A DNA stretch of 64,000 nt from contig CM045989.1 of the NCBI GenBank assembly GCA_025175895.1, positions 135,669,272 through 135,733,271 on the forward strand, in the 5' to 3' direction. The translations under genes were made by a program, and so were the position numbers. Origin of the DNA: Wurfbainia villosa. Taxonomy: Eukaryota; Streptophyta; Magnoliopsida; Zingiberales; Zingiberaceae. Below are positions 48,698-60,972 of this stretch, piece by piece (positions within the stretch are counted from its first letter, which is position 1; each line of letters starts with the position of its first letter). The notes beneath the pieces were generated by a model. It was not told the origin of the DNA. It saw nothing but the letters and a program-made list of their open reading frames with translations, and did no database searches.

Positions 48698-51600
48698 TCA
48701 CACGACAAGGAGGAGGTTATTCGTGTGGCCATTGTTGTTCATAGTAGGTCGATGTGGATCAACTTTCCACACACCATCAACAATGAACTTGATCTATGTC
48801 AAAACAAGATACTTTGAGCGTGGTTTGTATCAGGTAAAAAAGTGTGATTTATCACCTAATTATTGTTGCTAACCTCAAATCTTCCTGGGTACAACTTTAG
48901 CTGCAAAGAGAAAGTGTCCGAGTTTGATCTTTCCATCTTTCTCTGAGTATAGCACGTCCATATTGTTAGATTTACAGTCAAGCGAAAAATGATCTAAAAA
49001 CATCGTTGAATGGCGATAATTAAACTAAGGCAGAAAGTATGCTAAGTTAAGGAGTTCAGAGAGACCAGTGAATACAAAAGAAGTTATGATGAAGAGAAAA
49101 GTAAACAGGACGGAGAATCAAGGCGATTATCGCACAAGACTATGATCTCATCATTGAGTTAGGGCATGCGTGCAACAAACAAAGGACTGTAAAACCTAAA
49201 GATTACATTATATACAATTTATTGTTAACCACTAGCTAATGACCATCCATTTTCTACATTGATAAGATACAACTTTTCATCATATATTGTTGAATTTAGT
49301 ACACTAAGCAAACCGATAATTGAAAACCAAAAGCAAATTTAACCTGACTAGTCCATCCATCAAAAGATCCTGCAAGCAAAACCTCTGAAGCAGGGTTAGA
49401 CCAGATGATACAGGTTGTACGAAGCAGTGATAAAGGCTGTTCGACAACAGTAATTTTACTTTGTTTCATCTCTAATATTTTCTGTTCTTCCCTACATGAA
49501 AAACCACAGGGTTACAGATATGACATTTAAAGAATTCAGAAAAAATCTGAATCCAAGCTTTGAATGGCAAACCTGATCTCAAGAGATAGTTTTCTATCTA
49601 GAACCTTTGACTTTGCTCGAATAGATTTCAACATATTTCGGGCTTTAATAATTTCAGTTTCTTGCAATTCCAAGGCATCAGCAAGAATATGTAGCTCATA
49701 TAATGAGTTTTGCTGGAGAACCAGAACTGAATGAGAATAGTAGTTGAAATCATAAAATTTTAACAATATAATAAATATGAACGATAATATTTGAATAAAT
49801 AAACAAATAACAATGTACAAACTAACTAAAAAATTCAAAGTTCAATTGAACTTAAATGAAGAAACACTACATTGAAGTAGTACCTAAGGAGGAGGAGATT
49901 TTATTCTGTAGTTCATTAGATAACTCTTTGAAATCCTTACTAAAGCTCGATGCCTAGACCCAGCATTTATGCAATTAGCATTATCCATTGAAGGATATCT
50001 AGCCCATCAAGCAGCAGATTGTAAACAATCTGTATTTTATGCTTCCAATAACTTGATCATGTTAACATGATTTATCTATCATTAAAAGAAAATTTATTAA
50101 TTATTTATCACACATATGTCCAAAAAAAATAACATTATGGTAAAAAAAAATTACTTTAAGCATTTTTAAAGAAGATTAGTCTAATATAAGATACTCTAGC
50201 AATTGTTTGGTTTAGGAGGGCAATATACTTGCATGATTCCTGGAAAAGGGGAAATATTTGCTTGACTAGGAGTAGGGTATCTTGTTTTAAATTTTTTAAG
50301 TCACTGATTAGAAATCTTAAACCCAATTTAAGACAATTTTATGACAGCAATTGAACAAGCATTGGCCTTTTGTACATCCCTATTTAAATGCTAAACAAGC
50401 AATTTTGTTGTACATTGCATTGAAAAGACCCCACAGAACATAGATAGAAATTTTTGCCTGTTTCTTGAAACCAAATAAAATATAGGACGTACAAAAATAA
50501 TGAAAGAAATATGAACAGATGTACATTCTACAAAAGAGAAAAAATATAGGTCATGACCCACCTTTTCTGAAGTAGCATCATTAACTCTAGCTTGAGGCAT
50601 GTGAGCAGCAGAATAAAGATCGACCTCCAAGTGAAGAGGTGAATGTATCTTACTTTCGGCAACTGCCTTTTCATCTATTCCACTATAAGATGCAGAGTTC
50701 TGTGCTTGTAGAAGAAACTGTTTATTAGAAATTTCAACATCTAAAGGGTGATCTTCTGAGAGCCTTTGGTCATCATTAGGGACAATTTCACCAGCTGGGA
50801 AGCACAATGTTTGTAACAATACTGATACAGAAACTTACAGTAGAATGCGGCAGCAAATTACCTTCAAAATCTGTCAAAGAAAATTGAGCCCTTTGAAGAC
50901 TCCAACTCCTCCACGTGTCAGGAAATGCACCTTTTGTGCCATTGGCATCTTTAAATTGTGTATTTACCTCAATCATATGATCATTTTGAGAAATGCAAGT
51001 TTCGTATTCTGACGACTCGGATATGGTATTTCCCCCATTACTCTGAATATTAAGTTTGAAAGCAACCAACTCTGCGTTTAGAGAAGGGAATTCCATTCAA
51101 ATCTGAGCTCGCAAAAATTTTCATAAACCAAAACGTTGGCTAATATGACTTGATATTAAAAAAAAAAAGACTGTTAATAAACAATGGAGTCATTATTCGT
51201 CCATTTACAAGGAATACCAAAATTTAACAATCAAACACCAGATAAAAACTAATTAAAAATAAAAGACAACTTGTTTGTTTCAATCAAATAAAAGCCAACA
51301 AACCAAGCTAAGAAATCAAGAAAACTGATATTGAACTTACTTCTAGATATATCATATGATATCACTTCTAATTCTCCTTATCTATTAATTGTTATGGTTT
51401 GAACAAGGTACTTGCCTCAACATTTGAGATTAGAAACTAAGAAAATAAAATCTGAATGATGTATAAAAATCAATATTCATCACTAATCTTACAATTGTTT
51501 GAAATGTAATACTAAGCTCACTCAAACCTCATCTTGGATTATGTGGGTTTATGATGATTGTAACTCATGCTTGGAACAATTGATAAAAATAATACAGTTG

Positions 51601-53125
51601 AAACTGTAAGTTATATTTCATTCAATATGATCCACTACGATACTGTTGGAAGTTGCTTCTATCTGCTACTACTCTAGGTTCTTCAGTCTTGTATTGATTA
51701 CTATGGCTACGATGATTCTTATACAAGTTGTACTCATCTATCACCTTGCCTGTCTAATTGGGTCCACCTTGTTGTTTAAATGCATACTTTATCCATGACT
51801 GGTGCCCTAAATCAAGAACTGAACCCGTTTAGAATTTGGTAGTCAACGTGGCTGGTATAGCCCCACATCATTTCAAAAACTCTTAATATAGTCATATTTA
51901 CTATGCAGTGACAGAATAAAAGTAAGATGGATGATCCTGTAACTCAATCAGATGATTCTTCATCATAGAAAAAAAAACAAATTCATATTTTGGACAAAAG
52001 AACAAGCAGTTTGATTTTCATTATGCATTGCATTAAAGAACATATTTTAGGTGCGTCTAAACTGTTTAAAAGGATCAAACCAGCTTGAAGATGCTATTAT
52101 ATGTTTAGATTCCAACAAGGTAATAACTAACAAAATCAGTTAGACCACGGAAGAGAAACATCTATAATACTCAATCCCATTGGATACATGTCAAAAAACA
52201 AATGCAAATTTACTTTTTTCATCTCGATCAACCACAGATTTCCTGCATGAGTCCAGACCATTTACTACCTTCCCACTTGTAGCAAAAGACAAGTTCCTCT
52301 CATTTTCCAGCCGGCGCAATATCCCCTCGATCCCACTGGCTTCCCAATCCTCTGTCTCCCTTGAATACCAAGAAAAATAGAAGACAAGTCAAAAGGGCAA
52401 GTTAACCAAAACATAGTGCATAGAAAGAATATTAAAGAATAAATGATCTCAACCAGCATATCTTTCACTCACAATGATCTCACAGAAGAAGATGGCGCCG
52501 AGGAACAATCCTCGTAACCATCAGAACCTATATGATCAATCATCAAAGAATCATTAGAAGCCCTCTCTTGGTAGACTATACCATCTTCAGCAGCTTCATC
52601 CTTGGTCGACAGAACAGTTACAGTAGCCCTCTCTGGTCTTACTTTCCCGTCTTCCAGATCCACTCTACCTGCCGATTGCAACCTCTCATCTACCTCATTA
52701 TCATTAATGTCCCAACCAAAGGCAAGCCATCCACCGAGAGCCGTCACGTACTCCACTAAATCGGTCCTCCCTGCCGCAATGAGCTCCTGCTTGGTCGGAA
52801 AAACCCTCGGCTTCGCGGAGTTCTGCATGAACTCGTAAATCTCAGCTTCCACATCTATGCTCCTCTTCCGAATCTCGAATTCATCCACATCTTGCTCTAC
52901 AAAAGACTTGAGAAAGATCCCTTTCCTCCTCTTCCTCCTACTACAGAATCTCGTCGTTGAGCTATCGAAGAGCGCAAAAGACTTGATCCTGTCGGAAGCG
53001 ATTTCGGCAGCGGGAGCAAAAGAAGCGCAAAGCCGAAACCGATCGAAAGCCGCCAAAGAATCGATCTTGGGATGTAATTGAAGCCGGAATCTAGGTTTAG
53101 GGAGAGAGGGGAAGAAGGAAGACAT
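48698..53125 (-). CDS. PTST2: PTST2/FLO6-type plastid starch protein with CBM48
   Basis: Plastid protein of the PROTEIN TARGETING TO STARCH group (PTST2 in Arabidopsis, FLO6 in rice), which delivers maltooligosaccharide to starch synthase for granule initiation. Exons (minus): 52473-53125, 52214-52359, 50862-51071, 50562-50794, 49884-49953, 49573-49726, 49344-49491, 48874-48942, 48698-48793; phases fit, 592 residues. The basic, Ser-rich N-terminus is a probable transit peptide. Residues 105-124 (KPRVFPTKQELIAAGRTDLV) and GGWLAFGWD at 131-139 are family marks. A coiled coil spans about 425-505 (LHILADALELQETEI region). CBM48 occupies about 512-592 (NPASEVLLAGSFDGWTS; LKLYPGRFE; IKFIVDGVWK). 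Acceptor of exon 3 at 51072-51073 was chosen over one 41 bases upstream because only it keeps the frame. An upstream in-frame ATG at 53161 is possible. PTST3 is the alternative. Confidence 0.92.
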
Positions 53126-54309
53126 GTTGCCGCAGCTGCCTTCTCGCCGTGTGCTTTGCAATTTATAAACACGAAGGTTTTAACCCTCAAAGGCAGCGCC
53201 TTTATAGCTTGATTCTTGACAAGAAAGGAAAAGGAGCACGAGGGGAAGAGAAGCCGGGAACGAAAGAAGGCGAGCAAGCAACGACGATAAGGAAAAGGAA
53301 GAAGAGCCAGGTCCCTGTTCGAAATAAACTTCCGTCGCCGTTTCCGCTCGAAGACAGAGCAAAGGCCGCAGGAGGCAGCGAGTTCCAGACACCGGTGCGA
53401 TGGCTGCAGTAAACGAGCTAGTTGGAGCAGGGAAATCTGCGTCGGCGGCAGCGGTCGGGGTGCAGTGACCACGGCTACTGGGGCATAGGAGGTTCTTGTA
53501 GGGCCGTAAACGAACAAGTTTGGTGTTCGATAAGAATTCGTATCGAAGTTAATTAATAAATTTTAAATTAAATAAATAAATTTAAATACATATATTTTAA
53601 ATTTATTAATATTTATGAATAATATTCACAAATAAATTTATTTAAAAATTATTTACGAATTTATTTATATTAATTTATAAATAAAAATTAAATTTTAAAA
53701 ATTTAAATAAAAAAATAAATTTGATTTAAAATTTTGATAATATTTAAATAAATCAAATTTAAATAAATTTGATTCAAATTTTAATCGATTAAAAATTTAA
53801 TACTCATTAAATAAATCATATTCAATTCAAATTAAACTCAAACTCAATCTCTAAAATAATCAAAGTAAATTAGAATATATTTTTTAATAACTTTAATTTT
53901 AGATTTAACGATTCTACTTAATTATTTTATCAAATAAATTTGAACATTGTAATACTTGATTTATTTTGGTTCTTATACGATCTTAAATTCTTGATTCGCC
54001 ATTGCTCATCTCATCTTTATTATTATTATTATTAATCTCTATAAACTTCTAAGGTATCTTATAACCAATTAAATTTACTCATAATTTTAAATAAACTGAG
54101 CACTTCTATAAACTTTTTCAAAATTTTATTTTAAATAATTTATACAAAAATTCATATATATATATATATATATAGTATCAGGATCTGTGCATTTATACGT
54201 GCGCAGTCAAAGTGAACAGTAATTTTACTGTTCATACAGTTAAAGTAGACAGTGAAATCATTATTCACTTCAATTGCATGCGCATTGACTCGGCGCATAG
54301 TTGATCGGT

Positions 54310-54382
<73 letters not shown>

Positions 54383-54620
54383 CAATTTTATATTAAAAAA
54401 TATTTTAATGAACTTAATTTTAATTATTTAAATATAGTTAAAATCATTTTAAGACCGTCAAATTATTATAAAAGTATTGTGCCCATTTAGTTAATTTTCG
54501 GAGTAATTTTGATCCAGATTAAACAAAATTCATGAAGAATTTTTTTATATAAAATAACTTTATACATAATATTATTTTTACTAAACTAATTTTAAAAATA
54601 ATATAATTTTATTTATGTTA
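53126..54620. other. PTST2 upstream region, then AT-rich DNA with (AT)n microsatellites
   Basis: 53126-53500 is GC-rich and likely contains the PTST2 promoter and 5' UTR. Beyond 53520 the DNA is AT-rich. (AT)n runs lie at about 54155-54175 and 54315-54381 and flank a 140-bp island with many gtgaacagt/ttcact words. Confidence 0.6.
54213..54234. repeat. Perfect 22-bp palindrome
   Basis: Arms tgaacagtaa and ttactgttca separated by tt. It sits inside the island between the two (AT)n tracts and would form a hairpin. Confidence 0.85.
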
Positions 54621-54874
54621 TAATAACAATAACAATCAAATTTTATTCTATTTATATAATTGAATATATAAATCTTTTTATATTATTAAATTTTATATTT
54701 ATTATATCCTGATTTATATTTAAATAAATTTTATCTTAGTTTATTATTATTAATGGTCTTTTTTAATATTTCTCATTTAATATATATATATATATATATG
54801 TGTGTTTTAATTTCACATCATCTATCTAAAATGCATGTTCATACTATCTAAAATACATCTCTAAGAGTTTTCTC
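54621..54874 (-). mobile_element. RTE LINE 3'-end relic cut by an LTR
   Basis: Reads as a diverged copy of 7618-7935: caataacaatc tail remains, then ttaaataaattttatctt, ggtctttttt and cacatcatctatctaaaatg. It ends abruptly where the LTR at 54875 begins. Confidence 0.65.
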
Positions 54875-56173
54875 TGTAAAGACCGATTTGTATACACTAG
54901 AAGGGAATGAATAGTATTTCTTTAATTTCATACTTTTATCTCTCTACAAAAAAAATATTAATACGTAGCGGAATACAAAATATACAAGTACAAATAAACA
55001 CAAAAATAACACAATTATAGTACGATATTTTACATAGTTTGAAACTAGGGTTCCTACTCCACGGATCGAGCTCTAGTAATATACACCATCATAATATCTT
55101 CTCCTTCTCAAAAATAATCCTGAGGTAAAAAAAACCTCTTACAATGTCTTACAACAATAAAAACATAAAAATACAATCAAATACACTAGCAAATGAAAGA
55201 AATAAGTGAAAATACTTTACAAGATTGCGCTTTAGATTGCTTGCACTTTGGTTGCTTTGGATGAGCTTGGAAGGTCTGGAATGCAATAGCAATTCCCCTT
55301 CAAGATCACCAAAAATCGGCTGCTCCAAATCCTCCACAAAGTCTTCTTATAAAGCTGAGCTCGAGATGATTTTCCACCGTCCAGTCGACTTCTCTTACTC
55401 AGCAGTCGATTGATCATAGTACCGTTGTCTCTCAACGGTTTAATCCATGTTGGATTACTCTAACGGATACTCTAGCAGTCGATTGCCCTTACAACTATCA
55501 GACATTCTGTGCTCGTGTCCACTACCACCAGTCGACTGCCATGGACTAGTCAACTGGTGCAAGCCACTAGTTGACTGCTAGAGCACTTAGTCGGCAATCA
55601 AACATTAGTCAACTACACGACTAGTCAACTAGTCATAATCTCAATCGACTACTTCGAGTTGACTAGGCTCTCGAGTGATGAACACTCGACCAGTCGACTG
55701 ACCCAAAGTTCCATTTGACTGATAAACCTCAACCATAAAGTTTGACCCAAGTATGGTCCCCTCATATTTGATCGACCACCGTTAGCCTAGACCTAAGTCT
55801 TCTAGCCACCTCCATCATCCTCACGCCTCCATCAGGGTTCGTCCGAGTCCTCCACAACTCGTTCACCTTTCACGCTAGCCTTCAAGTGCTTCCATCGGCT
55901 ATGTCATGTCTTCAGATACCTTTGTTGGTGCAATCGACCTAGGTCATGATTGACCAGACTCAAGTGGAACTCGAGTAGAGTTTTGATGTTCGACAATAGT
56001 TCACAATGTGGTTTTACCACGTGACTAGTGGATGGTATGGGACATCCAATGTCATATGAGGAAAGACTATTGGAGAAGTCCAAGTTTGGTGACTTGGCAA
56101 GGAGAAGTCCAAGTATGGATACTTGGTAAGGGAAAATCCAAGTTGGTCAAGGGAGACCGGACACTTGGTGATG

Positions 56174-56412
56174 GGAAGTCCTGGACGGAGAGTCTTGGTA
56201 GTGAAGTCCCGGACGAGGAGTCTTGGCAGTGAAGTCCCGAAGTTGTGGCCTCTTGGCAGTGAAGTTCCGAATGAGGAGTCTTGGTAGTGAAGTCCCGGAG
56301 GCGTGACCTCTTGGCAGTGAAGTCCTGGACGAGAAGTCTTGGCAGTGAAGTCTCGGAGGCGTGACCTCTTGACAGTGAAGTCTCGGACGAGGAGTATTGG
56401 CAAGTGAAGACC
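56174..56412 (+). repeat. Minisatellite in LTR B, 28-30-bp units
   Basis: About eight units of tcttggcagtgaagtcccgg, alternating between a cgaggag and a ggcgtgacc filler, so a higher-order unit of about 58 bp. The same array, reverse orientation, is at about 63380-63505 in copy C. Confidence 0.9.
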
Positions 56413-56689
56413 CAACTGATCAGGGAGATCGAGCTTGGAAAAAGGGAAGTCTCGAAGGCGAGGCCTTTTGGCAAATGTAGACCCTAGAGCATGACAATGG
56501 CCGATGGAAACACTTGAAGGCTAACGCAAGGATGAAGAGTCGCGAACTCGAGGGATCCGGGAGGCGTGAGGCTGATAGAAGTGGGTTGAAGGCTTAGGTA
56601 TAGGTTTAGGGTGAGTATCAAGTATGAAGGGATCATACTTGGGGTGTTAAACCTCATTGTAGAGGTATAACAGTCGATTGCTAGGTTGG

Positions 56690-57100
56690 ATCAGTCGACT
56701 GGGCTTCATTTGTAAGTAAACAGAAGCAAGGTGACCTCGACCAGCACCTCGACTAGAGTCTAGTCGAGACGGCGCCTCGACTGGTAAGGTAGAGTCGAGC
56801 GGTGAGACTTGGAGAGTCGAGATAGTGCTATGGAAGCACTTGACCAGCGCCTTGACTAGAGTCTACTCGAGGCGGCGCCTCGACTGGAGGACTCGACTGG
56901 TGCCTCGACTGGTTGTTCTGGATGGTGGCACAGAAGCGAGGCACACTCGATCAGTGCCTCGACTGGAGGCTAGTCGAGGCGGCGCCTCGACTGGATCACT
57001 AAACTAGCGCCTCGACTGGTTCCAACACAGGTATAAAGACAGCTGCTCAAAAGCAAGGCGACTCGACTGGAGGCCCAGTCGAGGCGACGTCTCGATTGGC
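56690..57100 (+). repeat. Hairpin-rich gcctcgactgg repeat in LTR B
   Basis: Many copies of gcctcgactgg and agtcgaggc. At 56972-56992 the arms agtcgaggc and gcctcgact are separated by ggc only, a perfect hairpin; near-perfect ones lie at 56762-56782 and about 56864-56886. Lies upstream of the TATA-like box. Confidence 0.85.
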
Positions 57101-58212
57101 GAAACGATCGTTGCAAATCCAGAAGCTTCGATGAAGCTTTATAAAAGGAGGATCGAGGGCATCTTCAAGGAGAGATCTCTTAGAGATTTTAGAGGCAATT
57201 TGAAGGGAGGTGCTGCTGCATTTCAGAGCCTTCAAAGTCATCCCAAAGCGATCTACAAGCAAGCATTCAAAAGCCCTAAATATGTAATGTGTGTTCATTT
57301 GCTTTTGTATTTGCTTGTTTTATTCCGTTCTTATTATTGTAAGAGCCTTGTGAGAGGTTCCTCCACCTCCAGTGTGTTCACTGAGAAGGAGAAGAGATAT
57401 AGTGGTGGTGTGCATCACTAGAGTTTGCTAGGGCTCGCCCATGGAGTAGGAACTAGGGTTCCGAACCACATAAAATCCTCGTGTTGTGCTTACTGTGTGT
57501 TTTGTATGTGTATCTGTATTTGTATTTGTGTTTCCACTGCGCACTAACAATTGTAGACAAGCACGACGATCGAAATCCATAAAGCGAACGAAATCAACGC
57601 GAAAAGCTATTCACCCCCTCTAGCGATGCCAACGGTCCTAACAACCTTTGCCAAGAGGTTGTACCTCTGGGATTTTTCCATTGTCAAGCTTCAATGCTTG
57701 GACTTTCACTGCAAAGATAAGCAAAACTACACACTTAGACTTACATAGTCAAGCCTACACTCTTGGACTTTTCCTTTGCCAAGTATTCATAACTTAGACT
57801 TTCATCGTCAAAACTACACACTTAAATTTACATGGCCAAGACTACACCCTTGGACTTTCCATTTATCAAGTCTCCAACTTGGACTTCTCCATGCCAAGAC
57901 TATTCTTGGACTTTCCCTTGTCAAGTCTTCAAACTTGGACTTTCCTTCGAGTCTCATTCGAGTCTGATCAACCATGACCCGAGGTTGATTGTTTCAACAA
58001 TCTCCCCCTTAAACAAACTCCTCCATATGACTTTAGATGTCTCAAACATCCACTTGTTATATGGTCAATCTAAGGTCAAACTCATACAGTCAACCATATT
58101 GTCAAACATCAAAATACTATTCGAGTCTCACTCGAGTCTGGTTAATCGTGACCTAGGTCGATTACACCAATATCGTCCCCACGGGAGATGCGTTGGCTGG
58201 GGCAGTGTGGCG

Positions 58213-58419
58213 TTTACAGAATTGATATAGATTGATTTCGGAGGAAGGTCTAAAACCTCTTCATGGGCTTAGATGACCCCTCACTATCTTTGGCCAATGT
58301 ATCAAGGTCCATAGGACCCCCCCAACCCAGACACACACCCAATTTACCTCCCTCACAATGACCGTAGAACAGACCGATGGGGACCGCTAAGTTGACAGCT
58401 CCAATTTTTTACAGAATTG
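58213..58419 (+). mobile_element. SINE, 5'-truncated, 12-bp target duplication
   Basis: tttacagaattg at 58213-58224 and 58408-58419 brackets a 183-bp insert whose 3' part (atttacctccctcac ... gaccgatggggaccgctaag) matches the SINEs at 15040 and 58661. The Pol III box region is not obvious, so the 5' end may be lost. Confidence 0.8.
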
Positions 58420-58645
58420 CACCAACATTCTTTAAAGAATATTCGATGTTATTTTTCATTTTAACTATCTTATTTATATTCTGTATAAGATATCCCTTTC
58501 AATTCTTTTCCATAGCTGCCCACGATCTAGCCCCACACGAGGTGAGTTCGAATTTGGTCCTTCTTGCCGAGCTGGCGTCGGAGTCCTCAGTGCGTCGAGA
58601 TTTGGATGATGTTTTACTCTAGTCGTGTCAATTGATTCATGAAGT

Positions 58646-58887
58646 TAGTTGCAAGCTTTTGCCCCCGCGGGAAGGGCTTAGTAGCTAGTGTATGTAGATG
58701 TTGTATCATATTACAATGAGTCAATCCCTCACAAATACAAGGGTGTCGTCTCTCTATGCGCTAATTACTAGTCTCAAGGGCTAAAGACCTACCGTGATTT
58801 ACCTCCCTTATGATGGTCCAGAGGCGGACTGATAGAGACCGCTAGGTTGACAGATTCCAACCTTTGGTATCATAGTTGCAAGCTTTT
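58646..58887 (+). mobile_element. SINE with 15-bp target duplication
   Basis: tagttgcaagctttt at 58646-58660 and 58873-58887 brackets a 212-bp insert with A-box-like ttagtagctagtg and B-box-like gagtcaatccc near its start, and the shared 3' part atttacctcccttatgatgg ... gaccgctaggttgacag. Confidence 0.88.
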
Positions 58888-59589
58888 CCTCAATATCAGC
58901 AGTTCTTAGATTATTATATTGAGAATTCTTCAAAAGGTCTTTTGGAGATTATGATAATAAGAGCTTAGAGAGTTCTAAGAAAATGAGAGGAGGTTTTAGA
59001 TATTTTCAGAGTCTCATATTGAAAAAGCGATTGAGGCAATCAAAGCGGAGCAAGTTATTGAAATGCCCATGAATACTCTCTTCAAAAGCAATTAATAAAA
59101 TATATGAGATCAAAGGACCCTCCTTTTTGATTTTTTTTTATTGGCATTAGAGTATTCAAATTTTCGATCCGATTAATTCTCAAAAGTAATCAATCCCGCT
59201 ACATGAACCTTCAGAACACCTCGCCAACAGTTGAATCGGATAAGATCAGAGTTCAAGTGACCTCCACCAACTATTAAAGGTAAATCAAAAAAATGCTCGT
59301 AGTTTTTTCACGATTCAATTCAGACTCCACAGTCGTGTCATTCTGGAACAACAGTCTAACGTCGAAGTCGTACTTTGTCCACTGGGCAAACTCTTGGACC
59401 TCAGGGCCGCTCGAATGATTTTTTTCAAAATTCATCACCGAACGATGTTGCAATAGAAGATCGAACTGTATTCTTCTGTGGAATATTTTTTCGCTTTTGT
59501 CGTTACACCATGCCCCTAGGGGCTTCTATACCTTATTCTTATTCTTTTCAAAATTTACTGTTGCGGTCGGAGAGAACTCATCTTCGGTT
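58888..59589. other. Spacer without recognised elements
   Basis: Mixed composition. An 85-codon open frame at 59375-59632 matches nothing I recognise. Confidence 0.5.
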
Positions 59590-60972
59590 GCACGAGATTG
59601 AGGAAGAAAAATTTGTACTGCATCATGTTTAATATTGCTAAACTTAAATTTCATATTCTATTTTTACTCTACTAAGTCTAAAACTTTTCACTTTCAACAT
59701 TCCCTACCAAGATGAAATTTAATATTTACTTTTTTTCGTATATTTCATCCACTAAAATAAAATTATATATAAACAATATGTGTATTATATGTGTTCAGTG
59801 AATTCATCCCTAATTAATGTCTTCACTATTATTATTATGTGCTCATACATATTTATAATTATTTTAATATGCACTATGCTAACATTTTTTTTAATTCTCC
59901 ACATAATTTTTCTTTGACTCTATCATAAGTTTTTTTTTTTTTGACAAATACCATGTATAAATTTTGCTTCTATTCCGGATATTTTTAATTTGTTATTTGA
60001 TAAAATGTATAGTTTATATTGTTGAATCCAAATTAATTTTTGATCAACATGATCTTTTTTCTTATTTTTTTATTATTTTTTCTCAAAATTTTATGATATG
60101 ACTTATTAACTTAATACCTTGTATAATTTATATAATTTTGTATGTTTTCTTTTGCTTTTATATAAGAGGATTAAAGTATTTATTCTCTATTAATCAAATA
60201 TTTTTTTTTTAATATCAAGTTGAATAACTTTATAAGTCATTTAATATTTATTTTCCTAAGTATTTTTGTACTTCTATTGGAATATCACTTGGTCTAATTA
60301 CTCTTCCATTTTATGTCTCATTTAAAACTCATTCTACTTCTAAAGTTTGAATTCTATGATAAAAAATTATATTTCTATACTTCTTTGACCTAATTAAATT
60401 ATTTAAGTTAAGTTGATCGCCTAAATCTTTATTAAAAGGTTGATGAAAATACATTTTTCATCGCTATTTTTTTCCTCATCATTTAATAGTATCATATTGT
60501 ATTCTTTTTTAACACAATTATTTGAATAAAATTTTTTGTCTTCCTCTTTCTAGTTTTAGTTATTTGATAAATGTATATTCCTTTTCTTTTGTATTAAAAT
60601 ATTAATATAAACGTTCAAAAGTTTTATTTTTTTGACTCCATTTACTATTTTCTTAATTTCTTTCTTAGCTATTGTATACTTTTTTTTTAAAAAAAAATCA
60701 TATTTACAAGTGATTAATAACTTATAGGCTATTTATTTTTCCATCATTTTCACCTATATATTTTCATTTCACCATCAAGATTCTTTACTTAATGATGAAC
60801 ATGTCTTTAACCCACAAGTATACTCTTGTCTATTATTTTCAATTTTAGTATCATTTTATTCCATATCATATTTGAGTCATTATATATATCTCATAATATT
60901 TGTACTCTTATCCTCTTCTTAAATATATTTTACTTATCATCTTTTAATTTTCACCACTTAATTTTAGAAATC
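59590..60972 (-). mobile_element. RTE LINE relic, minus-strand copy
   Basis: Very decayed. Minus-strand reading yields RTE words, for example KIMLIKN-FGFN, LYMVFVKKKKTYDRV (family: DLHMVFIDLEKAYDRVP) and RDEFTEHI (family: DELTEHI). Starts head-to-head with the next copy. Confidence 0.75.

Larger units (their letters stand above)
55923..57643 (+). mobile_element. Long solo LTR copy B, intact ends, 5-bp target duplication
   Basis: 1721 bp, starts TGTTGGTGCAATCGACC and ends GGTCCTAACA, with perfect duplication acctt at 55918-55922 and 57644-57648. A TATA-like ttataaaagga lies at about 57140, and the end contains ctattcaccccctctagc, a U5 pattern known from plant Ty1/copia SIRE/Maximus-type LTRs. 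No internal region follows, hence a solo LTR formed by LTR-LTR recombination. Inserted into copy A in the opposite direction. Open frames inside it are artefacts of repeats. Confidence 0.9.
54875..58172 (-). mobile_element. Long LTR copy A, interrupted by copy B
   Basis: Solo-type LTR on the minus strand in two parts, 54875-55922 and 57644-58172 (about 1.57 kb together). The plus strand starts tgtaaagaccg, corresponding to the tgttaggaccg end of the family, and ends ...gacctaggtcgattacacca, the reverse of the family start. It contains agtcgact words and, at 57650-57960, a minisatellite of ccttggactttcc/gtcaag units. No internal retroelement region is attached. Confidence 0.8.

Noticed and set aside
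51072..51114. Upstream acceptor candidate for PTST2 exon 3 (ag at about 51113)
   Set aside because: Using it leads to a stop within about 17 codons; the acceptor at 51072-51073 after a pyrimidine tract keeps the frame for 70 codons.
52897..53517. 206-codon minus-strand frame overlapping PTST2 exon 1
   Set aside because: Different frame from the supported exon, runs into the GC-rich upstream region and shows no domain; the PTST2 frame has family motifs and consistent splicing.
54152..54385. 77-codon frame made of IYIYIY
   Set aside because: It translates the (AT)n microsatellites.
56014..56474. Repetitive 130-codon frames in LTR copy B
   Set aside because: They translate the 28-30-bp minisatellite; periodic peptides such as GLHCQD come from the repeat, not selection.
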